A stretch of DNA of 64,000 bases from Paracamarosporium sp. OC-R06-R3 (Eukaryota; Ascomycota; Dothideomycetes; Pleosporales; Didymosphaeriaceae), in NCBI GenBank assembly GCA_019828545.1, contig JACVRA010000414.1:23684-87683 (forward strand), written 5' to 3'. The notes under the pieces were generated by a model that saw nothing but the letters and a program-made list of their open reading frames with translations, had not been told where the DNA came from and ran no database searches. Positions 11,600 to 20,816 of this stretch are shown in pieces (the stretch's first letter is position 1; the number at the start of each line of letters is the position of its first letter). Position numbers and translations under genes: made by a program.

Positions 11600-13138
11600 T
11601 CATTTTGCTTCCTTCGTCTCGTCCAATTTGTTGAGCATGTTTTGCACCTCCTTGACTAATTCTTTCCGCCTCATCCTGGCATCTTGGTCGCCCTCAACTT
11701 CAACACCGTCCAGCTTCAGCAGAATCTGAGTCATGATCGTTTCAGACAGTTTCTTGTACTCAAAATCTCGCTTCGCTTTCTCTTCAGGCGGGTTCTGCAT
11801 GTACTTGACACATAGCGGAACGTACTCGGTATGGAATTTGGATGATATCACGTCGAGCTTACCCAGGGGTGTCTGCGGCGTCGCAGCGCCAGAAGCAGGT
11901 GCGGATTTCGATGTCGCGCGCGGGCCGGGGATATTGGAGGGGATAGGCAGATATTCTGCGCCAGCAGGCCCTGCATTCGAGTAGGCAAGGCCGGGCGTGC
12001 TAGCACTGGATGTAGGAGCATTCTTTTTCTTGCTCTTCTTTCCGCCGCGTCTCCTCGTCTTCTTCTTAGGCGTGTTGACACCAGAATCGACACCGCTCTC
12101 CGTGTCGTCCTCCTCGTCTTCGCCGTCGCTCCAGGTTCGTGGTGCCAAAGTTTCAGCGCCTGGTGCCAAGCTGCCTGTGGCCGTCTCGCCGACCGAGCAC
12201 AGAATCTCGCTGCCGCCGCCGTCACCACGTAGGCCTTCTTCGCGCGCCGTGCGCTCATCGTGCTTCAGATTCTTGCCCTTGTAGAATAGGCGTATCCGGC
12301 GCGGATCATCCACGCCCAGCTTTTTGGCTGCCGCCTGCCGCACAGTGCTGATCCTCAGATTGCCATCCCGTATGCTCTGGGCGGCGAAGTGTGTGGGGTA
12401 CTTTGTGCCGTCCTTCTTGAAGACCAGCACGTCAGTCGAGCGCTGCGAGTCCTTGTCGTCCCAGTCGACGATCTCAGGCCGCGACGAGCTCCGGTTGCGG
12501 CTTTCCTCTTTCTTTAGGTCGGCGGAGGTGATGTACGAGTAGTCGGAATCGGAGACCTCGCCAGCGTTGGGGGAATTGCCCGGGCGTCCAAAAGGCGAGA
12601 AGCGGCCACCCCAGCCGCTGCCGCTGCCGCGCGAGAACCACGACATGGTCAAGAAGACGGTCGCAAGCACAACGGTGAGGAGGGTGAGGTATGCGGGGTC
12701 GTCGAAGCGGGGGTTCGCGACCAAGTCAGCAACGTCGGCGAGGCCGCCTTCGCGGGCGATGGACAGGATGCGGGACAGCGTGTCTGTGGGCCGCGGGGAT
12801 TGGGAGGATGGCGCGGCTGTCGTGCCAAGGTTTGGGTGGTGTAGAAGAAAATTGACAGACTTCTTCAAGTCCTCGAACCGTTCTGTAAACGACGCCACGG
12901 TGAATGTGCAGAGGCCCGGCAGGCCAGCTTGGAGCGACGTAAGCGCGGCACAGAAGCTGCTAGTGCCTGCGAGCAGATTGGTCAGGCGTTTGTGGGCCGC
13001 ATCCAAGGTCGTCGAGCGGTGACGGTTGAGGGCAGCCTGACGTAGCCTCGAATCGCGCTGCTTAGTCATCGCAGCCGTCGCCTGCCACACGCGAGTCATG
13101 CCTATACACACCTTGGTCGTAGTCGAACCTAGGTCCAT
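11600..13138 (-). CDS. membrane-anchored BAG-domain protein (Snl1-like Hsp70 co-chaperone)
   Basis: Single exon, up to 512 residues. Layout: a helical N-terminal region; one hydrophobic segment near residues 150-168 (YLTLLTVVLATVFLTMSWF); a glycine-rich linker; a ubiquitin-like stretch (about 235-310: DVLVFKKDGTKYPTHF...RRIRLFYKGKNLKHDE); an acidic patch; a basic KKKTRRRGGKKSKKK tract; and a C-terminal BAG-type helical bundle (about 425-505, SSKFHTEYVPLCVKYMQNPP...ETIMTQILLKLDGVE). BAG domains bind the Hsp70 ATPase domain and promote nucleotide exchange; the yeast homologue Snl1 is ER/nuclear-envelope anchored. The start is uncertain: in-frame ATGs also occur at M14, M24 and at MSWFSRG after the hydrophobic segment, and shorter starts may be used. 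Confidence 0.85.
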   Translation of the reverse strand: MDLGSTTTKVCIGMTRVWQATAAMTKQRDSRLRQAALNRHRSTTLDAAHKRLTNLLAGTSSFCAALTSLQAGLPGLCTFTVASFTERFEDLKKSVNFLLHHPNLGTTAAPSSQSPRPTDTLSRILSIAREGGLADVADLVANPRFDDPAYLTLLTVVLATVFLTMSWFSRGSGSGWGGRFSPFGRPGNSPNAGEVSDSDYSYITSADLKKEESRNRSSSRPEIVDWDDKDSQRSTDVLVFKKDGTKYPTHFAAQSIRDGNLRISTVRQAAAKKLGVDDPRRIRLFYKGKNLKHDERTAREEGLRGDGGGSEILCSVGETATGSLAPGAETLAPRTWSDGEDEEDDTESGVDSGVNTPKKKTRRRGGKKSKKKNAPTSSASTPGLAYSNAGPAGAEYLPIPSNIPGPRATSKSAPASGAATPQTPLGKLDVISSKFHTEYVPLCVKYMQNPPEEKAKRDFEYKKLSETIMTQILLKLDGVEVEGDQDARMRRKELVKEVQNMLNKLDETKEAK

Positions 13139-13184
13139 TACAGATCTATCTGTGTACTAGACTGGCTTCCCTCCTCTGCCATCC

Positions 13185-14107
13185 TCACAAGTCCGTGCCC
13201 GTCATCACGTCCTCCCACTCCTCCAAGAACTTCAGCGTCTCCTCACACCTCTCCTTCACATCTCCAAAGCAATCAGCCCCTACTGGGAATCTAAGCGGGG
13301 CTCGTCTTCCTACCGCCGCCCCCTCGACCTTCACCACGTCTACCACGAGTCTTGCCAGCTTCTGTGGATCTCCAGGCTGCGCACCATCCTCATTCGCTAA
13401 CAGCTTCATCTTCTCGTCCGACAAACTAGCATGTGACGAGTCGCCGGTCTGCGTCCGGCCCTTCAAATTCGCAGGTGAGAGCAGACTCGTCCGGAAGCGG
13501 CCTGGTTCAATGAGCATCGTGCGGATCCCTAGAGGACTTGTCTCGCGGTGAAGAGATTCTGCGATGCCTATCCCCAACCTTGCATCAGCACGCCCTGCGT
13601 TAGGAATGGAAGGACGGATAGCTTACCTGCCAATGCAAATTTGCTTCCCGAATACGCACCACAAGCATCATGTCCCACCCACCCGCTTAAGCTCCCCACA
13701 AATACTACTGTTCCTCTTCGTCGCTCTCTCATACCCTTGAGTACTGCACTAGTTACTTTTATAGCCCCAAACACATTCGTGTCGAACTGCGCTATCCAGT
13801 CTTTATCCGCGAGTTCTTCGATCGTACCGATTTGGATATAGCCGGCATTGTTGACAAGGACGTCGATGCGTCCGTGAACGGCGGTTGCTTGGGCTATTTT
13901 GGCCGATATGGTGGAGGTTGGTGCCGTGACATCGAGCTGCATCACGGAGAGATTGGCCTTATTGGGGTGGTTCTCAAGGGAGGAGGGGAGTTTGGAAGGA
14001 TCGCGAAGTGTTGCGATGGCGATATCACCACGAGAGAGAATATGGGAGGCGAGGTGAAAGCCGAGACCAGAGGAACAGCCTGTGATCAGCCAGACAAGGG
14101 GCGCCAT
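13185..14107 (-). CDS. short-chain dehydrogenase/reductase
   Basis: NAD(P)-dependent classical SDR, 287 residues, two exons in transcript order 14107-13627 and 13567-13185 (59-nt intron ending gggatag). Motifs: ITGCSSGLGFHLA (TGxxxGxG cofactor loop), LDVTAP, LVNNAGYI, the active-site serine in FVGSLSGWVG and YSGSKFALAG (YxxxK), then PGRFRT. The intron falls immediately after the YxxxK helix begins, and the chosen acceptor rejoins KFALAG to IAESLHRE in frame. The start MAPLVWLITG is preferred over an upstream in-frame ATG at 14134 because SDRs begin directly before the cofactor strand. Substrate unknown. The stop lies only 46 bases downstream of the BAG gene's ATG side. Confidence 0.9.
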
Positions 14108-14629
14108 TTGATGAGGGTTGAAGATACGCGACAAGCACTAGCTTTGCAATGCGGAAGGTGATGGACACCTGGAAGTGTGAATGGGAAATGAGTGTGAATC
14201 ATTCAGAGACGATTGCGTTGTTATATGTCTGCTTGTAAACGCATCAGCTTGGTGACCCAGTCTACAAGGGCGGTAAGCCGGTACACACAACTAGAAGCAA
14301 CCAAGCCTTCACACGAGACAGAGGAAAAAAGGCTTCCGAAGTTGATTCCATCGCCCGAAAATGTTCGGATCCATAGCATGGTATGTGTAAACACGCTGTT
14401 GCACTATTGCGCTATCTCCTATATCCGCTTACTAACTGCATAAGCGTATGCGGCGGAGGATAACGCCGATGCAACCTTGCCTTTGGCATTTTGGTCATGA
14501 GACTTTCAAATAAATCGCATTGACAGGCATGTCTCCATCATCGTATAGAATATCGAGATTGTACGCAAGGTACACGGTGCCCGCTCTGGCATAGCGCTTG
14601 GGCCGGGTATCTGAATTCTGAACTAGCTG
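14108..14629. other. intergenic, SDR promoter side
   Basis: About 520 bases upstream of the SDR start. Only short unconvincing frames; no regulatory motif recognised. It runs into the decayed CorA-like sequence. Confidence 0.35.
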
Positions 14630-15240
14630 TGACCTCAAATTTAGGACTGTCCACCGTTACATCGGGCAAAAGCTTCCGTGGCTTCCTAAACCTGCTGATG
14701 CATGATTCATTTTTCGTCCTTGCAAGCATCGTCAGATCGGCTGCCACGACGTGAAATTCACTCCTGGGCATCATTGGAGAAGACGTAAACGTATGCGAAC
14801 AGGCAAGCTTATATCGCTTGGAGTCAGGAATGAAGCAGCTAGGCTTCGACAACAGCCTCATCAATCACATAGAAAGATTCGTTGCAGCTCACAACGTAAG
14901 CACGATTCGCAAGCGGACCTGCAGATGTATACAGATGAAATCAAGAGACGCAGCGCCCTCCTAAATACTAGATACGAGAAAGCCACAACGACGCTGCTCA
15001 GTATTGCTCAACTTAGGGAGTCGCAGCGCTCTACGAACCAAGTCGATCACGTTGCTAATTTTAGTCACTTTGCCTTCATGTTCATCCCGCCCAGTCAGCT
15101 GGTTTCGTCTTTAGTATCAATATTGCAGAGCTGAACCGGTCACCATTAGTGTGGGATGAAGTGAAGATTCTTGGTTTAACAGAGAAGATATCTGTCTTCA
15201 GCAGTTGCATGAGCAATATGTTGGTATCTAGATTTCTAGT
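14630..15240 (+). pseudogene. decayed CorA-like Mg2+ transporter fragment
   Basis: Pieces of a fungal CorA-like membrane protein lie collinearly in different frames. First comes FLNLLMHDSFFVLASIVRSAATT, interrupted by a stop. Then EQASLYRLESGMKQLGFDNSLI and a charged helix (QMYTDEIKRRSALLNTRYEK). Then SIAQLRESQRSTNQVDHVA followed by SHFAFMFIPPSQLVSSL, and after a further frame change SINIAELNRSPLVW. The HVANFSHFAFMFIPPS pattern matches the helix before and into the first transmembrane segment of these proteins (LAFIFIPLSFV). At least one internal stop and one frameshift block a continuous product, and the N-terminal part is missing. Identification rests on pattern similarity only. Confidence 0.42.
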
Positions 15241-16478
15241 TGGATATATCTAGATCTCTGAACAAGTCCGCTCAAGCTTAGGCCTAAGGAAAGCCTTCCA
15301 TCCTGTCCAATACTTGATGTAGTAACGGCACAATCTCTGTACGTGTGGCCGCAAATGCCGTATCTTGGGCCATCGCTTCAGGTCGAAAATGTGTTTGCAC
15401 TCCCGGGTAGGCCATGCAGTCTCTACGAGACCGAAAAGCAAATGGAGGCGATGGTTTTGGTTGTCTTTTGTCATGTAAACTTGTGTGTTCCAATCAATTT
15501 CATAAGATAAGAAGATCATAAAGGTCTTCTGCAAACTTTGTGCAGCCATCTAAAAACCAAATCTCATTCTTGCAAGATAAGCTACTCTTTTTGAGTAGGC
15601 GATCGCCAGCAGTAAAGTTAACTTCAGCTGAATCTAAAGAACGCTCTATAGTTACACATTTCCCTCCTGTATCATTCTCTCTCCAACATCTTCATTGTAC
15701 AATTATTATTGCAGGCTGAGCCGCTAGGATAGTTAAGAACTTTAACTTAGATCTAACATGCTGCTTTCGAACGAAAGCCGTAAGCATCCATGGAAGGCGT
15801 GCTAGACTCTATATATTCTTCACTGATGGATATGCCATCCGCTTAAACTCTGACAATGACGCTTCTGTTGATAGTTGTGTGTACAAACATTTGGCAAGAC
15901 CTTACTAGACCGAAAAACGACTGGTCTCTAGCAATTTGCATCTTTACAAGCGTTCATCCCGAAAAAGATCCATTTCGAAAGCGACTTGGTCTTCAGAAGC
16001 GCAGTCAGCAAATATGTTGTGTTGCAAGAAATCCCAAATCATGCTTGGTATCATTTCAGTGGTCAGCACACACATAAAGTCATGGTATTCTGCATGAGTA
16101 GTATGTCCAATGCTAGGACGTTTTCACCACTGACATTGCGGATGACATCGGTAATGGTCTTGATCGTTGCACTAGACGTAGACATGCTGCCGAGATTTAT
16201 GGAAGCTTTAACTCAGATCACAGCAATTTAGTAGTAGCCTGGAACGTCATTCAGTCTTTCAGCGTTGGAATAGCAGCTCTGAATCTTTAATTAATGGAGA
16301 CATACGAAGAAAGAACCGTGTGTAGCATCATTGATTTTCCTCACTTGTTATTACTGAGCCCCTACGCTAAGCCAAATATCTGTCTTTATGCATAGCCAGA
16401 GCATGCCTGTAGATAGACTCTACACGGATGTTATTGATGATGAACGTCGGAACGGGGCCCCTTTTGAACATTCTAGCA
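15241..16478. other. gene-free stretch with possible decayed coding DNA
   Basis: On the minus strand at 15284-15549 two overlapping frames look protein-like (one with DWNTQVYMTKDNQNHRLHLL, another with AYPGVQTHFRPEAMAQDTA). They could be two halves of one frameshifted gene, perhaps an alpha/beta hydrolase, but no family is certain. The remainder (15.6-16.45 kb) holds nothing I recognise. Confidence 0.3.
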
Positions 16479-17698
16479 TCAGTTCTGATCCTTCTCCCAC
16501 TCAGCAAGGAACCTCTCAAGCAGCCTGGCTCGGTTCGCTGCATCTTCAATATCTACCCACCCGTCTCCAGGTGCATTACCATCGGCGAAAGCGATCAGAG
16601 TGCTGATCACGTTTCTCGCCGAGGGCGGCAGCTCCGACTGTTGTGTATTCCATTCCCATTTGATCTCTTCCACCTTGTCGCTGTCGAACCAGTGCACGTG
16701 TATGGTAGCGGGCTCACCTAACTCTAGATTGAGCCCAGAGATAGATACAAGCCGGATCTCGCCGTACTCAAAGTTAATAGTCCAAGTCAAAGCTGGTGTA
16801 CCTGGGAAAGGTTGACCGCGGCGGAAAAGGTACGAAATAGTTGCAGACGATTGCAATGTGCCGTGAAGTGATATCAGGTCCGGGACATCAGATCGAACGG
16901 TTTTGATGATCTCCTTGGTCGCGGGGTCTCGTACGTGAACATCTGGTCGCTGGAGCTGCAGCTTCGCATGGGCTGTACTGGGCTCTAGCTCACCCACCAC
17001 AGAGAGAACAGTGTCAAACACCAGTCATGTTCAGCGGATGATTTTCACGCTCAAAAAATAAAGGAAAACTTACAGTGTGCGTTTCCAATTACGATTACGT
17101 TACCACCGACCCGCCTCTCTAGGAAGTACTTCAAACCGTCCGGAACGATATCCCTGTCGATAGTGCCACCATACGCTCGCACATCAACGCTCAAGATCTT
17201 CCCGAGCTTTTTGCCGTTGACGCCGTTATTGATGATCTCTCTCAGCTTGATCGCTGGCGGCGCCCACCTTCGCTGCAACCCCACAGCGACCCTGCTGCCG
17301 CTTTTCCTCGCTTCGCGAACCAGTGTGTCGATGTCCGCTAAATTCGATGCAACAGGCCACTCGACGAAGACATCTTTGCCTTTCTTCACGCTCGGCAGTA
17401 TCGTCTCAAAATGTCTGTCGACGCGAGTGTTGCAAATCACAAGATCAACATCAGGATCATTTGCGAGATCGTCCGGTGAACCATAGGCTTTTGTTTCAGG
17501 CGAAAGCTGGTAAGTCTCAATCGCAGACTGAGCCGCTTTCACGCTGCTATTGAGAAGCGCTGTAATTGGGAGCTTGGAGCGCCCAACTGATGTGAGAAGC
17601 CCGGGAAGGTGGGCGGCGGATGCCCAGGATGTTGTTGCAGAGGAGGATAGGCCTATGAGCGCTGTACGGAGAGGTGCCTTGGCGGACGCCATGTTCAA
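16479..17698 (-). CDS. Gfo/Idh/MocA oxidoreductase-like protein, Gal80-like
   Basis: NAD(P)-binding Rossmann protein of the Gfo/Idh/MocA superfamily, closest in pattern to fungal Gal80-like proteins, which can be enzymes or transcriptional co-regulators. About 389 residues. Exon 1 spans 17698-17074 with ALIGLSSSATTSWASAAHLPGLL, DPDVDLVICNTRVDRHFETILPS, KGKDVFVEWPVASNL, VGLQRRWAP and RRVGGNVIVIGNAH. The second part (17020-16479) continues with FDTVLSVVGELE and a C-terminal beta domain. The donor GTAAGT at 17073 is good, and a branch-like gctgaac is present. The only in-frame rejoin (T+TG, giving H-L-F-D) starts after ...actgg, so the acceptor dinucleotide is GG, not AG. Either splicing is non-canonical, the gene is damaged, or there is a sequence error. 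Two start codons are possible (17698 or 17692). Confidence 0.78.
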
Positions 17699-19568
17699 GT
17701 TAGAGTATTGTTTTTTAATAGAAGATAGAGTGTAAGTGATGCGACTTGATACTGCAAGTTACCCTTGTTATACGACTGTGTGGATTTGTAATGTAATCAC
17801 GCCTTGCGCGACATTGCAGCATGACACGCGTACAACTGGTCACCATCCCGTTCGCGAAGGTCTTGCTCGGGGATCATGAACGGATCTGACAATATTGGAG
17901 AGAAAGAGGCTTATTCTGTCATCTTGGACTCATATGGCGTTTATGGATGTCATGGATTGTATATGTTTCTAGCTAGACAACAGTATGACTTCTTCCACAT
18001 GTGGCATCTTGTCTCGTCCCAAGTTTAACACAGGTAAACGAAAAGGACAAAGCGTCGAGAATCCAATTCCAGGTAGCCCAAATTGAGTTCGAGATGTAAT
18101 CACTCTACGTGAAAGAGAGACTAGCACTAGCACTACCCCTACTAGATCTAGTGAATGTGGGTCAATGGATTTGATTTGTAATGCGCAAGTTTGATTTCCG
18201 ATTACATTCTTTGTTCCTTATTAATCACCTAAACGTATGATCCCACGTCCTGAATTTCGCTGTATGGCTTGTTTACCTATGGCATACCGCAATGGTGTGT
18301 GGGTTAACGTAGCCTACACAACAGGCTGCATTCTTTAACGATTTCGCTTACATTTGGCATACATATTCCACGAGTACCATCAAAACAGTGAAGAAATAAA
18401 TGACGAGAAACATATCCATAGGATTCCGATTTTCAAAAAAAAAAGTCATTAGACGAAGCATATAGGTACAGTACATCTTCCAAATTGATAAGTATGGATG
18501 AATTTCCCTCCCAATCGACGGTGCGTACCTACGTCTTACACAACTCTAATCCCTCCATCACTCAACCACACAGGGTAAGTGGCTTACCGGGAAAACACTC
18601 TTAAGGGTTAGCCTCGCCTGGAAACCAAGAATTCTTCAGATTAAAAATCGAATGCCAGCGCACTTTGTGTGCATACTTCTCTTGCTTGTACTCTATTGCC
18701 TAGAACATGTTGGAAGGTCAAGTCCTTTCTGCCAACTTGAACCTTGCCGAGTAAGCGATAATCGTAACCATGTGTTCCAGAAGTGAAGGGGAACAAGTTC
18801 GGTGTATTTTGTTCGTGCATAAAGTGTCCATGGGGCGCTCAATCAAACGTCTCTTCAATTCCGGGTCATTTCTGCGCGCCCGATATGAGATTGCAACATT
18901 TCCTTGGCGCAGGGTTAGCAGTTGATTTGCGATTCTAAGATTGGCAGATAACACTGCTAGGGACGCTTGCAAGAATGACAGCGGCGGTTCAATCTGTCCA
19001 TGGCTTCGGAAACGTGCGGCCACCCCAGGGTCTTGGTGACCAAGCGACATTTGCAGAAAACATCCTGATGGGTAGTATCAGGTTATAGAACTAAAGATCG
19101 TTCAGAAGCCCGATCAGCTGCGAGTCATTAGCTCAAACTTGCAGTGGGTGACTCGGGATTGTTGCAGAGCCCACGACATGGTGACTAATACTCAGGCATT
19201 GTAGATCGGACTATGAAGTATAGCTGGACGTTGATGGTTACTTGAGCATTGCCTGTGAAATTGCTTGCTACGTTCTGTAAGGTGAGGGTCCCATTCAGAT
19301 AGTATCCGAAAGGTTTCTATCCACTTGTCTCGCTATTCACACGCCGAATGCTGTTCGTGTACATACGGGTACGTAGGTACGAAAGACTCCGGAGCACAAG
19401 AAGCGTGGAAATAATCCAAGATCAACATGTTGCTTGCGCCGCGTTTTGTATCTGACATGGATGGCTGCCTCGATCCGGCAAGCGAAAAGATGGCATTGCA
19501 GAGCTCTGTGTTTCGTCGCCGGAGTAGATGACTGGTAGTTTCTGATCCACTTTTCTAGCTAATCCGTG
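17699..19568. other. gene-free stretch
   Basis: 1.9 kb with no recognised gene. A minus-strand frame of 110 codons at 18718-19050 has no family resemblance and is probably chance. AT-rich around 17.9-18.5 kb. The portion next to 17700 is the promoter of the Gal80-like gene. Confidence 0.4.
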
Positions 19569-20668
19569 TTACTTCTCGCTACCATTTTTCTCGAGGTAGT
19601 CCTTTATGCTGAACATACCCGTACCACGCTCCAGGGGCTTCGCTTGACTCGGACTATGTTTCCAGCCGATCATGTATATCAACCGGAAAGTGGCCGGCAA
19701 ACTCCCGTCTTCGTTCCCATGGAGCGCTCTGTATATGCCCTCGGCGGCTAGCAGCACGTCCCGTCGTATGGCACCCTTTTCTCGCGAAACGACTGCATTC
19801 GACTCGCCCATAGATTGCAAGTCCTTCATCAGCGCGAAGATGTCAGGAAAATCAACCACAATGTCATCAACATCTACGGTAAGCAAGTTGAAGCCCGCTT
19901 TCTGCAACAGTCCACCAACGTCACGCACATCAGCCAAGGGCGACGTATGCGTTGCGACTCCGCCTCTTCTGTCCAACTCGGCAAGTTGAAGCGACGTCCG
20001 CAGCTCGAACAAGCTGTCGCCGCCCATCATGACGCCTATGAAAGGGCTGTCGGGCTTCAAGATGTTGTTGACCTGTGCCAGCACGGACGGCAGGTCGTTG
20101 ATCCAGTGCATGCTGAGGCTGCTCAGTACCGCATCGAACGTGTTTGCTTCGTAGGGAAGCATCTCGGACGTAGTCAGGACCTGGCGGTCGATGTCGATAT
20201 CCTTGTTGAAGGGAAGGTCTGCGTCGCGGAAGAGAAGGGCCTCGGAGGAGTCTGCGGCGGTGAGCTTGCCCACGCGGTTCCCTCGGGGCCCTGCATCGGG
20301 AGAGTCTTGGGAGGGGAAGGTGAGCTGGCGAGCGATGTTGCAGGCGTTGGCGCCCAGATCGAGGACGCGCGGGAAGTGGCGATTGATGTCCTGGACGGTT
20401 CAGAAGGGGCTGCTCAGGCGCGGGCAGCAAGACGTACCAGCAAGCGTTCGCACAAGCGGGAAGCCACCTCGTCGCGGAGGTAGTCGACGCCGCGACTCGC
20501 CTCGGTGTCCCTCGCCGCACGCTCCTTCTGCAGCCATTTGTGGTGCTGGCTGAAGATGTCCACGGTGGGGGCGCCAGCGGCCTGCACGGCGTAGCGACGC
20601 GTCGCGCGGAGAGGAGCTGCGCGACGCGCCAGGGGCGGGATGAAGGCGCGGACGGAGAGGGTGTTCAT
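19569..20668 (-). CDS. NDUFAF5-like mitochondrial methyltransferase-fold protein (complex I assembly)
   Basis: SAM-dependent methyltransferase fold related to human NDUFAF5, which hydroxylates an arginine of the NDUFS7 subunit during early assembly of the complex I Q-module in the mitochondrial matrix. Two exons in transcript order 20668-20438 and 20390-19569 (47-nt intron), 350 residues. The N-terminus (MNTLSVRAFIPPLARRAAPLRATRRYA, first part) is Arg/Ala-rich without acidic residues, as in a mitochondrial targeting peptide. It is followed by the family signature DIFSQHHKWLQKERAA, VDYLRDEVASRL, SAM loop VLDLGANACNIARQL, and LSSLSMHWINDLPSVLAQ. The C-terminal part contains the characteristic MGGDSLFELRTSLQLAELDRRGG and YMIGWKHSPSQAKPLERGT. 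It shares a 148-base head-to-head promoter with the dynactin p62 gene. Confidence 0.9.
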
Positions 20669-20816
20669 GGCGTGGAGGAGGAGGCGCCGGGGCGTGATGT
20701 CAAGATATATTCCAGCGGCCGGCGTCACGTGGGCCGCGGCTCGAGCGCGGAGACGTGAAGCTCCCCCGTCCAGCGCCGCACCCGCAGTGCACAGCAGCCC
20801 ACAGCTCGCAGCCAGC
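20669..20816. promoter_or_regulatory. short bidirectional promoter (NDUFAF5-like / dynactin p62)
   Basis: Only 148 GC-rich bases separate the two divergent ATGs, so both transcripts must start inside it or overlap. It contains a tcacgtg E-box-like core at about 20726 and no TATA box. The function as a shared promoter is inferred from geometry. Confidence 0.5.

Noticed and set aside
15250..15549. Minus-strand frame with DWNTQVYMTKDNQNHRLHLL
   Set aside because: Protein-like but split between two frames and not assignable to a family; kept only as a remark on the intergenic stretch.
18718..19050. 110-codon minus-strand frame
   Set aside because: No start context, domain or splice partner; likely chance.
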